Origin: Anaerolineae bacterium
GTDB taxonomy: Bacteria; Chloroflexota; Anaerolineae; Promineifilales; Promineifilaceae
DNA length: 11,285 bases
Assembly (NCBI GenBank): GCA_028277515.1
Contig: JANQGC010000315.1
Location: 1-11,285 of the forward strand
Reading direction: 5' to 3'
Shown here: in pieces, positions 1 to 6,792 of the stretch
Numbering within the stretch: position 1 is the first letter of the stretch
Layout: each line of letters begins with the position of its first letter
Made by a program: the position numbers and the translations under genes
The notes under the pieces: model-generated
Seen by the model: only the letters and a program-made list of their open reading frames with translations
Database searches by the model: none
Told to the model about the DNA's origin: nothing

Positions 1-2055
1 TTTGTCTGCATCTATCCCATTGACGACCCAATCGACGATGGCGGGCCGGAGATTTGCCGCGACGGCAATGACGATATTTATGGCAATGGTACCATCGTAC
101 CCGACAAAGAATGTGGCGACCATGAGGATTTCATCTCCAACCGCATCATCAGTGCCACTTCTCCGGATTACAGCACGGCCACGCCTATACAGCTTTTGCA
201 ACCTGACGGCACATTCGCCGTAGACAATATCGTCAACCCGCTCGTTCAAGACAACGACACCGCCGGTGTCATCCTGACCGAATCCTTCTCCGTCTCCGAC
301 CTTGATGAAGACGGCACCCCGGTCGATAAAGCCTGTTACTGGATCAACCTGAGCAGCCAACCCACTGCGCCGGTCACCGTCAATGTCAATTCATCAACAG
401 TCAACTTCACACCCGGCCAGGTCGTTCTTGACGCATCAAATTGGGACATCCTGGACGTCCAGGAGAAGGGCAACCAGGTTTGCCTCAGCCCAATAGACAA
501 CAACACCATTGAGCCGGACGGCAATTTCTGCGCCCAGAAAAACGACGACATCTTCGGCCTGGGTTCGGATGCCGGGCAGGTTTGCGGTGATTACCTGGGT
601 ACGGTCGAACACACGACCAGCAGCGGCGATGGCAAATATGACGGAAACACAAACATCATGACCAATGGACCCGACCTGGACGCCAATCCCAGCAACATTG
701 ACGTCCTCATTCGGAATGATGATGTGGCGGCATTGAATCTGGCGCCAGGAACCTTGAGCCTGCTCGAAGGGACATCTGGCAGCTTTGAAGTCTCGCTCAG
801 CGCCCAACCCGGCGCGCCGGTCAAAGTAAGCGACGGCAGCCAGGAAGCCACGTTCACCAGCGGCAACTGGGACCAACCGCAGAGCTTTGATGTCTCCGTG
901 TCCCAGGACAACATCGCCAATGGAACCCGCCAGGAAGCCATCGATCTGAGCGCATCCAGCGCAGATAGCAACTTCCAGGGCGTCAGCGACCAGGTGCAGG
1001 TGACGGTCGTTGATGATGACAGCGCCGGTGTGCTGCTCTCCAATGCGGAAGTGCAGGTGACGGAGGACGGCGATTCCGGCGAATATGCCGTTCGCCTGAC
1101 CAGCCAGCCGGTCAGCGCGGTAACGATCAACCTCAATCCGGATGGGCAAACGGCCGTCACACCATCCACCCTGACCTTCAGCCCGTCCAATTGGGATGAG
1201 GAACAAACGGTGACCGTCAATGCGGTTGATGACTTTGTGGCTGAGCCGGCTAACCAGTCCGGCGTGATCAGTCATGAAGTAAACAGTGGCGACGGTGGCT
1301 ATGACGGCGTCCCGGTCAGCCCTGTTGTGGCTCGCATTGCTGATAACGACACGGCGGGGATTAAAACGCGCCTGATTGGCACGCTCGGCGTCTCCGAAAA
1401 TGGTGGAGAAGCGATCTACGAACTGCTTTTGAACAGCCAGCCTACCAGCCAGGTGGAAGTGCAGCTTCTGGGCGGCGAGCAGGTGGTCACCAGTCCGGCC
1501 AGCATGATCTTTACGCCGGAAAACTGGAACGAGGTACAAACTGTAACTGTTCAAGCCGTCGATGATAATGTCGATGAAAACTTTACTGAGGGCACCTTCG
1601 TCGGCCACAGCGTCATCTCCGATGATGAGATGTACCGCAGTGTGGCAAAAGATGACCTGCTGGTCCTCATTGAAGACAATGATGAAGCCGGGCTTCTGTT
1701 GAACACGCCGATTATTGAGTTAGAAGGGGACGAAAGTGGGACTTACAGTTTGCGCCTATCTTCCCAGCCGGTGAGTGATGTGGCGGTTTATATGGAAGCA
1801 GACATCGGAGTGATCCTGGATGCCCCGGCATGTGACGATGAAGGCAACCAATGCCTGATCTTCACCCCTGACAACTGGGATAACCCGCAACAGGTGGCGG
1901 TCACTATGGCCGGAAGTTCGGTAGAAACGGCCGTCATCAAGCATAATGTCATCAGCAGTGATATTCTATACCAGGCTCTATCATCGGCTGCGGTTGATGT
2001 GCGCCGCGTCCGGAATCAGCAGATTTTCCTGCCCATCGTCAGCAATCGAAAATAA
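1..2055 (+). CDS. Secreted tandem beta-sandwich (Calx-beta-like) repeat protein, 3' part
   Basis: Frame 1 is open from the first base to the TAA at 2053-2055, giving 684 residues. The first ATG in the frame (196) lies inside a repeat, so the true start is upstream of the window. The protein consists of repeats of about 100-155 residues. Each repeat begins near a DND-x-AGV motif (bases 250, 715, 1012, 1342 and 1675), continues through L-x-SQP, then NWD-x-x-Q-x-V-x-V, and ends in another acidic D-N-D. This layout recalls Calx-beta or cadherin-like extracellular domains that bind calcium at inter-domain loops. Five complete repeats and one partial repeat are visible. The first two carry cysteine-containing insertions. 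The last residues contain IFLPIVSNRK, a short hydrophobic tail I associate with Chloroflexota exported proteins. I infer a surface or secreted structural or adhesive role. No catalytic domain is visible, and the precise function is unknown. Confidence 0.85.
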   Translation, partial: FVCIYPIDDPIDDGGPEICRDGNDDIYGNGTIVPDKECGDHEDFISNRIISATSPDYSTATPIQLLQPDGTFAVDNIVNPLVQDNDTAGVILTESFSVSDLDEDGTPVDKACYWINLSSQPTAPVTVNVNSSTVNFTPGQVVLDASNWDILDVQEKGNQVCLSPIDNNTIEPDGNFCAQKNDDIFGLGSDAGQVCGDYLGTVEHTTSSGDGKYDGNTNIMTNGPDLDANPSNIDVLIRNDDVAALNLAPGTLSLLEGTSGSFEVSLSAQPGAPVKVSDGSQEATFTSGNWDQPQSFDVSVSQDNIANGTRQEAIDLSASSADSNFQGVSDQVQVTVVDDDSAGVLLSNAEVQVTEDGDSGEYAVRLTSQPVSAVTINLNPDGQTAVTPSTLTFSPSNWDEEQTVTVNAVDDFVAEPANQSGVISHEVNSGDGGYDGVPVSPVVARIADNDTAGIKTRLIGTLGVSENGGEAIYELLLNSQPTSQVEVQLLGGEQVVTSPASMIFTPENWNEVQTVTVQAVDDNVDENFTEGTFVGHSVISDDEMYRSVAKDDLLVLIEDNDEAGLLLNTPIIELEGDESGTYSLRLSSQPVSDVAVYMEADIGVILDAPACDDEGNQCLIFTPDNWDNPQQVAVTMAGSSVETAVIKHNVISSDILYQALSSAAVDVRRVRNQQIFLPIVSNRK

Positions 2056-2063
2056 GATTCCTT

Positions 2064-2094
2064 TGTAGGGCGATTTTTGACAAATCGCCCTACA
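2064..2094. repeat. Perfect 13-bp-stem palindrome with GTAG foot
   Basis: The arms TGTAGGGCGATTT (2064-2076) and AAATCGCCCTACA (2082-2094) are exact reverse complements around a 5-nt loop. The element lies 8 bp past the stop of the repeat-protein gene. It also contains the TAG stop of the convergent methyltransferase gene (2090-2092). It could act as a bidirectional terminator, although neither side has a real T-run. The GTAG at the base of the hairpin resembles REP elements mobilised by RAYT transposases; that link is inference. A degraded relative lies at 8298-8330. Confidence 0.85.
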
Positions 2095-3607
2095 CATCTT
2101 CCCTCTTTCTCGGCCGTCCTCTTTTTACATTTCCACGCCGTTCTTTCACCACAGGCAAAGCCGGAATCTCCGGCAGCCTCAGCTCGTTCATCATACCTGA
2201 GCGGATAATCTTGATAAGTTCCCGGTTAAGATGCTCATCCAATTGAGGGACATTAAAAGCTGCCAGCCCTTTCCGCACCTCGGCCGTCGCTCGTTTCATT
2301 AAATCCGGCCTACCTTCCCGCTCCCATTTATCCCGCCCGGCGCGGTCAATCACCTTGTTGGGCAGATGAAGCTGCGCCGGCCAATGCTGCAACGTATGCT
2401 CGGCCGCCAGCAAATGACCATCAGCAATCAATTCCCGCGCCAGGTCAATTGCCCGCGCCCCATCCGCCGGCCGCAAATCGCGCACAAAATGCAGCGCCTG
2501 GCCGCACAACTCATTATCCAGCACCAGCTTGGCGAGGCTGAACACCAGCACGTAATCCAACATCCCCGGCCCGGACACGGAATTTATGCCCGCCAGCGCC
2601 GCCAACAGGCCGGTGCTGAATGATTCAGCACCGGCCTGGGCGTCCAATGCTTTGCTGTCACTCAGGGCCATATACGCCTGCGTGGGCAGCCCTAAATATT
2701 TGCCCACGGCCGCATAAACCATATTCAAACGCTGCGCTTCTATGGCCGCCATCGGCGATGTGGCCTCACCCATATGGAACGCGGCCGGCGCGCCGCCAAA
2801 GAGAACCGGATTACCCGGCCGCAGCAGTTGGGTCATCGTGATTCCTGCCAGCACATCGGCCGTATGAAAAACAGCAGCCTCCAAAACAGTCACCGGGGCG
2901 ATCAACCCCATCAATGTCACCGGCGTAAACTCCATTGGGATGCCCCACGCGGCGCAGTCCAATAAATTCTGGCAGGAGTCTTCACTGTAGCGAAAATTGC
3001 CCGTGGCCGTGATCGTGAAAATGGAAAACGGTCGCAGCCGCAAATCCGCCCAGTCGCGGCGAAAAAGGGTCATCATCTCGGCCATGCGCGGCACGCCATG
3101 CGCCGTGAATGCACCGGTAACCACCGGCTTTGGCGATTGGCTCATGCATAAATACAATCGCCAGGCATCGGCCACCTCCAGCGGCACATCTCCCGTGGAA
3201 AAGGCTGTGGCCAGGTAAGCGATATGGGGCAGACCGTGAGCAAGGCGCACATAATCAACAAAATCGGCCGTTATCGCCTCCCTTGTCACCCCCGTTTGAG
3301 CGTCCAACACCCGCAGCGCGCTCGATCCGGGCACGAAATGCACCTTGTCCCCGCCTATTTCCGTGTGAACACCGCCATCCCGATTAAATAAAGAGAACGA
3401 TGTCGGCGCAGCGGCAATCGCTTTTTCAACCATTGGCCGGGGAAAACGGACACGGCCGTCTGCCCCCACCACCAATCCTGCCTCCAGAACCCGCTGCCGC
3501 AGCGCCGCCCCCTGAATCTCAAATCCCATCTTCTCCAAAATCTCCAGCGCCTGGTCCAATATCGAATCGATCTGCCCTTTATCCACTACCCTGATTTCCG
3601 GTCTCAT
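2090..3607 (-). CDS. MttB-family (COG5598) corrinoid-dependent methyltransferase, non-pyrrolysine type
   Basis: The product is 505 residues, close to the usual length of trimethylamine methyltransferase MttB-family proteins. Family features include the N-terminal helix region followed by FPRPMVEKAI (55-64), then DSKALDAQAGAES (317-329), SGPGML (345-350) and LVLDNELCG (361-369). Members transfer a methyl group from a quaternary or tertiary amine to a cobalamin-binding partner. True MttB contains pyrrolysine encoded by an internal TAG. No in-frame TAG occurs here before the terminal one, so this is probably a betaine-type or other quaternary-amine homologue, like MtgB. The substrate cannot be read from sequence. 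No corrinoid protein or reactivase is nearby. The ATG at 3605-3607 has only a weak AAGG upstream. The C-terminus carries an extra basic tail with RGRP (496-499), and the stop codon lies inside a palindrome. The upstream gap is almost entirely a double palindrome. Confidence 0.88.
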   Translation of the reverse strand: MRPEIRVVDKGQIDSILDQALEILEKMGFEIQGAALRQRVLEAGLVVGADGRVRFPRPMVEKAIAAAPTSFSLFNRDGGVHTEIGGDKVHFVPGSSALRVLDAQTGVTREAITADFVDYVRLAHGLPHIAYLATAFSTGDVPLEVADAWRLYLCMSQSPKPVVTGAFTAHGVPRMAEMMTLFRRDWADLRLRPFSIFTITATGNFRYSEDSCQNLLDCAAWGIPMEFTPVTLMGLIAPVTVLEAAVFHTADVLAGITMTQLLRPGNPVLFGGAPAAFHMGEATSPMAAIEAQRLNMVYAAVGKYLGLPTQAYMALSDSKALDAQAGAESFSTGLLAALAGINSVSGPGMLDYVLVFSLAKLVLDNELCGQALHFVRDLRPADGARAIDLARELIADGHLLAAEHTLQHWPAQLHLPNKVIDRAGRDKWEREGRPDLMKRATAEVRKGLAAFNVPQLDEHLNRELIKIIRSGMMNELRLPEIPALPVVKERRGNVKRGRPRKREDV

Positions 3608-3623
3608 ATTCTCAACCTTTTTG

Positions 3624-3771
3624 GTACGGGCGGGGCCGGCGGGCCGGGATCTTGCAGGATAATCAATATGTTATCTCCCGCCGGCCTCACACCGCAACAA
3701 TAGGGCAAGGTGGCGCGTAATGAACCACAATCGGTTCCCCACAAATCTGCACCGCGCCGCCCTGCCCCTAC
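3624..3771. repeat. Dispersed double-palindrome element, diverged copy
   Basis: This 148-bp element has two successive stem-loops. Arms 3628-3643 pair with 3677-3692, and arms 3702-3717 pair with 3753-3768. Its ends read GTACGGGCGGGG and CCCTGCCCCTAC, near-inverted copies of each other. Layout and loop sequence match the three tandem units at 6109-6616. It is the diverged member, with several base changes in one arm matched by the complementary change in the other. It fills nearly all of the 167 bp between the acetyltransferase stop and the methyltransferase start, both on the minus strand. It may therefore affect read-through or the methyltransferase leader. Confidence 0.8.
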
Positions 3772-3774
3772 AAT

Positions 3775-4674
3775 TTATAAAAACTTCACCCACTCATCCT
3801 CGCGAAACGAAAGCACAAAACCAATCGTCTTGTAAAACTCCTGGTCCGATAGCACCCAGGCTGTCTGCGATCCCAGCGGAATCGTGCGCCGCAATCCTTC
3901 CAAAACGACCGCTTTGCCCAATCCCATACGCCGATAATCCGGGTCGGTGGCCACAGGCTCCACATAGGTCAACCGGTTTTGCTCTTCAAACCAAATGCCA
4001 CAATAAGAAACATAATCTCCATTCGGTGCAACTACGACCATTGTCAGATCATGCCGAAAGTTTGGCGCTTGCTGCATAAACCGTCGCCCCTTAATCCCTT
4101 GCTTTGGCGGCGGGCCGGAATGATTAAAACCGCGCCACAAAACCTGGTGCACCTTTTCTAAATCATTTTCATCCGCCAGGCTTTGCAACCGAAAACCGTC
4201 AGGCAGATGGACACTTGGAACCCCCTCTGAAAGATCGTAGCGGCAGTATACCTCAGAGTATGCCTCATCTTGCACATACCCTCGCTCGACAGCCAGCCTT
4301 CGCAAAACCGTGTCAGCCTCGTTAATATAAATTACCAGCCGCTCCTTCCCCGTAAGTTTATCCACACTGCCAAATGTCTGCTCCGCATAATCAATCAGCG
4401 TTGGCTTAAGTTGATCAAATCCAGGCGGGACCTGCATATATACAATCCCCTCATCCGACTCAAAATGCACAACCCCAACGATCTGTCTATCCATTTCGGC
4501 GATGCCAAATTTCGACCGGTCCAGTTCCATAATGAGCGGATGGAAATTCATATACTCCCAGCGTGGCCGAATCCATATTCGCCAGTTGGTTCCCGGTTGG
4601 TAATGGTCAACCAAAAATTGCCCAACCCGTTCAAAATCTTGATCGTGATCATAGGATCTCAACTTTAATGTCAC
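3775..4674 (-). CDS. Tandem GNAT-fold N-acetyltransferase
   Basis: With the GTG start at 4672-4674 the product is 299 residues. I prefer this start because GGAAGGA lies about 6 nt upstream, a good Shine-Dalgarno sequence. The frame remains open five codons further to a TTG at 4687-4689, which has no such signal. The C-terminal half contains the acetyl-CoA-binding motif A of GNAT enzymes: VEPVATDPDYRRMGLGKAVV (residues 238-257), with R-R-M-G-L-G as the pyrophosphate loop. It is followed by a strand and FYKTIGF, typical of the GNAT C-terminus. The N-terminal ~150 residues look like a second GNAT fold without the R-x-x-G-x-G loop, so probably non-catalytic. Length and layout fit two-domain GNAT proteins. 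The acceptor substrate is unknown. The gene is transcribed away from the CNB-domain gene, and its stop is 3 bp from a palindromic element. Confidence 0.85.
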   Translation of the reverse strand: MTLKLRSYDHDQDFERVGQFLVDHYQPGTNWRIWIRPRWEYMNFHPLIMELDRSKFGIAEMDRQIVGVVHFESDEGIVYMQVPPGFDQLKPTLIDYAEQTFGSVDKLTGKERLVIYINEADTVLRRLAVERGYVQDEAYSEVYCRYDLSEGVPSVHLPDGFRLQSLADENDLEKVHQVLWRGFNHSGPPPKQGIKGRRFMQQAPNFRHDLTMVVVAPNGDYVSYCGIWFEEQNRLTYVEPVATDPDYRRMGLGKAVVLEGLRRTIPLGSQTAWVLSDQEFYKTIGFVLSFREDEWVKFL

Positions 4675-4696
4675 TCCATTTCCTTCCAACTACAAA

Positions 4697-4725
4697 TTGC
4701 CTAATCAACCATATCCAATTAAACT
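4697..4725 (+). promoter_or_regulatory. Candidate sigma70-like promoter in the divergent gap
   Basis: The 80-bp AT-rich gap between the divergent acetyltransferase and CNB-domain genes must hold start signals for both. On the plus strand, TTGCCT (4697-4702) and TAAACT (4720-4725) are 17 bp apart. Each matches four of six consensus bases, and they lie 29 bp before the ATG at 4755. This is weak evidence from composition and spacing only. Confidence 0.25.
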
Positions 4726-4754
4726 TCTTAAAACAAAAAACAGAGATCAAACCT

Positions 4755-6101
4755 ATGGAACAAAACAATAACCGTCTAACTGAACTCTTTGCCGCCCTCA
4801 TTGATGAAGACCTTGAAGAAGATTATGAAATTGTCACTCTGCGTCCTAATGAATTATTATTCAAGCAGGGAGACCCGGCCGACAGTCTCTATGTCCTCAA
4901 AGCGGGCACGCTCTGTGTGCGCATCACAAACGACGATGGCAGCGAATCGGAAATCGCGCGCATTATGCCTGGAGCCGTTGTCGGCGAAATGGGCTTGCTC
5001 AGCGGCCGCAAACGGTCAGCCACCGTTTATGCCATCAACGATGCCGGCCTGCTGCGCATCAAGGAAGAACAATTCCAACAGATCGTCGAGCAAGATCAGT
5101 CAGCACTGGACCAGGTGAGTGAAACGGCTGCGCCCCGCTGGCAGCGCCAGCAAATATTCAGCACCCTGCGCACACTGCTCGGTGACATCGATCCTGTCGC
5201 CCTGGACGCCTTACAAGCACAGCTATCCTGGCACTATTTCGCCAATGGGGAGATCATCTTCAAGCAAGGCGACCCATCGGACGGCATGTATTTCGTGGTC
5301 AACGGCCGTCTACGCGCCACCCTGGCCCGTGCCGACGGCAGTAAAAAAGATTTGGGTAAAATCAATCCCGGCCAACCTGTCGGTGAAATGGGTGTCTTGT
5401 CTGACGCCCCTCGTTCGGCCACTGTTCATGCCATCAGCGAAACAAACCTGGTCAAGCTCAGCAGCCAAAAATTCAAGCAATTGACCCGCCAATATCCGCA
5501 ACTTATGATCTGCATCGCCCGTGTCATCGCCGACCGGCAGCGCCACCTGCTGCAAGAAGACCAGACAAAACAGCAAGAATCAATGACCATCGCTGTCATT
5601 CCCGGCAATATCAATATCGACTCGGCCGTCTTCGCCCGCGCCCTGGCTGAATCCTTTGCAGCTTTTGGATCATCCATCGCCATCACCAGCTTTGATTTTG
5701 ACCAAAAATATGGCGAACCACTGGCTTCCCAAACGGAAGTGAAAGACGCTGGCAACCTGGCCATCATCCCCTGGATGCATGAACTGGATCATTCCAGGCA
5801 GTACGTCATTTATGCCGCCGATCCCTTCGCCTCTCCCTGGACCCAGCGCTGCATCAACCATGCCGAGCGGGTGCTCATTCTGGCTCACTTGAGCGACGAT
5901 CCGCAGCCGGGCGAAGCTGAAAAGCTGCTGGATGATCTGGATGTGCCCCCACACAAGGACCTGATCTTCCTTGGTCCTCTGCCGGAAACCGATCTTGATC
6001 TGGGACCCTGGCTGGAGAGCAGGACTATCAGCGCCCATCATTTCCTTCTGCTCAGCAACAAAGAGCACCTGAACAAGCTCGCCCGCCAACTATTGGCATA
6101 A
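4755..6101 (+). CDS. NTE-like double cyclic-nucleotide-binding protein lacking its patatin domain
   Basis: The start is ATG 4755. The longer in-frame ORF from 4563 would overlap the divergent gene. The product is 448 residues. CNB domain 1 spans about 15-115, with phosphate-binding-cassette-like GEMGLLSGRKRSATV (77-91). CNB domain 2 spans about 145-245, with GEMGVLSDAPRSATV (210-224). Residues 275-448 match the linker region of neuropathy-target-esterase-type phospholipases (PNPLA6/7, yeast Nte1 and bacterial CNB-patatin proteins). They include PWTQRC (361-366), a following hydrophobic strand, and the final KLARQLLA. From memory of the family, that final stretch corresponds to the RLARxLTG just before the patatin GGGARG nucleophile region. 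Here the reading frame ends at that point, with no GxSxG or GGGxRG downstream. It is therefore a stand-alone sensor or regulatory half, or a truncated lysophospholipase. CNB function and ligand are inferred from family. The stop lies 7 bp before the palindrome array. Confidence 0.85.
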   Translation: MEQNNNRLTELFAALIDEDLEEDYEIVTLRPNELLFKQGDPADSLYVLKAGTLCVRITNDDGSESEIARIMPGAVVGEMGLLSGRKRSATVYAINDAGLLRIKEEQFQQIVEQDQSALDQVSETAAPRWQRQQIFSTLRTLLGDIDPVALDALQAQLSWHYFANGEIIFKQGDPSDGMYFVVNGRLRATLARADGSKKDLGKINPGQPVGEMGVLSDAPRSATVHAISETNLVKLSSQKFKQLTRQYPQLMICIARVIADRQRHLLQEDQTKQQESMTIAVIPGNINIDSAVFARALAESFAAFGSSIAITSFDFDQKYGEPLASQTEVKDAGNLAIIPWMHELDHSRQYVIYAADPFASPWTQRCINHAERVLILAHLSDDPQPGEAEKLLDDLDVPPHKDLIFLGPLPETDLDLGPWLESRTISAHHFLLLSNKEHLNKLARQLLA

Positions 6102-6108
6102 CGATCCC

Positions 6109-6616
6109 GTAAGGGCGGGACAGGCGGGTCATGATTCGTAGGAAACCCATAATGTTCTATCCCGCCTGTCTCGCCCCCTGCTATCAACCATACATACCCC
6201 ATTAGGGCGAGATGGCGCGTATCTAAAGTCTTAAGGTCTCCTAACAATCATACTGCGCCATCTGCACCTACGCCATCACGGTAAGGGCGGGACAGGCGGG
6301 TCATGATTCGTAGGAAACCAATAATGTTCTATCCCACCTGCCTCGCCCCCGCTATCAGCCATACAAACTCCATCAGGGCGAGATGGCGCGTATCTAAAGC
6401 CCTTAAGATCCCTTGAAAATCATACCGCGCCATCCCGCTCCTACGCCATCACGGTAAGGGCGGGACAGGCGGGCCATGATTTGTAGGAAACCCATAATGT
6501 TCTATCCCGCCTGCCTCGCCCCCTGCTATCAGCCATACAAACCCCATCAGGGCGAGATGGCGCGTATCTAAAGTCTTAAGGTCCCTTGAAATCATACCGC
6601 GCCATCCCGCCCCTAC
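6109..6616. repeat. Three tandem ~163-bp double-palindrome units
   Basis: Units run 6109-6271, 6281-6444 and 6454-6616, separated by the identical 9-bp spacer GCCATCACG. The period is therefore 172-173 bp, and the units are nearly identical. Each begins GTAAGGGCGGGA and ends in a near-inverted copy (TCCCGCCCCTAC in unit 3). Each contains two hairpins. In unit 1 the first pairs 6113-6128 with 6161-6176, and the second pairs 6204-6219 with 6254-6269, less perfectly. No ORF of substance crosses the array. A fourth, diverged copy lies at 3624-3771. The array fills most of the 755-bp gap between the CNB-domain and glycosyltransferase genes. It is likely a non-autonomous mobile or REP-like element amplified in tandem. 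Confidence 0.9.
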
Positions 6617-6699
6617 CCGATTTGTAGCGGTAAAATCCTAGCACCGCCATTTTGAGACGCCACTATTCACCCACCATCCTTGACGGTTCCTTGAAAGTA

Positions 6700-6717
6700 A
6701 GGAAAATAGATTTTCCT
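6700..6717. repeat. Short AT-rich hairpin in the gap before the glycosyltransferase
   Basis: AGGAAAAT (6700-6707) and ATTTTCCT (6710-6717) are exact inverted copies with a 2-nt centre, so the practical stem is about 7 bp. The remaining gene-free stretch from 6617 to 6856 shows no ORF and no strong terminator. It carries only this hairpin and the possible promoter nearer the glycosyltransferase gene. Confidence 0.5.
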
Positions 6718-6792
6718 ACAAAGCGATAGAAGCCTGATTTTTAATTCAGATAATAGGCAACCGGCGGCCCCTACCGGATAGTCATTCGGAAA

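Noticed and set aside
436..1608. Long minus-strand ORF (390 codons) opposite the repeat-protein gene
   Set aside because: It is antisense to a clear repeat-domain CDS, has no recognisable domain, and is explained by the biased, repetitive codon pattern of the plus-strand gene.
2090..2092. Terminal TAG of the MttB-family gene as a pyrrolysine codon
   Set aside because: Pyrrolysine in true MttB is internal, at about residue 330. Reading through this TAG gives only about 16 more codons, derived from the palindrome and the gap, before a TGA.
4563..4754. 64-codon N-terminal extension of the CNB-domain protein
   Set aside because: The extension overlaps the divergent acetyltransferase coding sequence and has no domain content. 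ATG 4755 begins directly before CNB domain 1.
6038..6247. Minus-strand 69-codon ORF entering the palindrome array
   Set aside because: It is composed of repeat sequence and the antisense of the CNB gene's 3' end, and the other units do not preserve the frame.
6109..6616. Possible CRISPR array because of regular repeats
   Set aside because: Units are ~163 bp and separated by identical 9-bp sequences. A CRISPR array has short repeats and unique 30-40 bp spacers. No cas gene is present.
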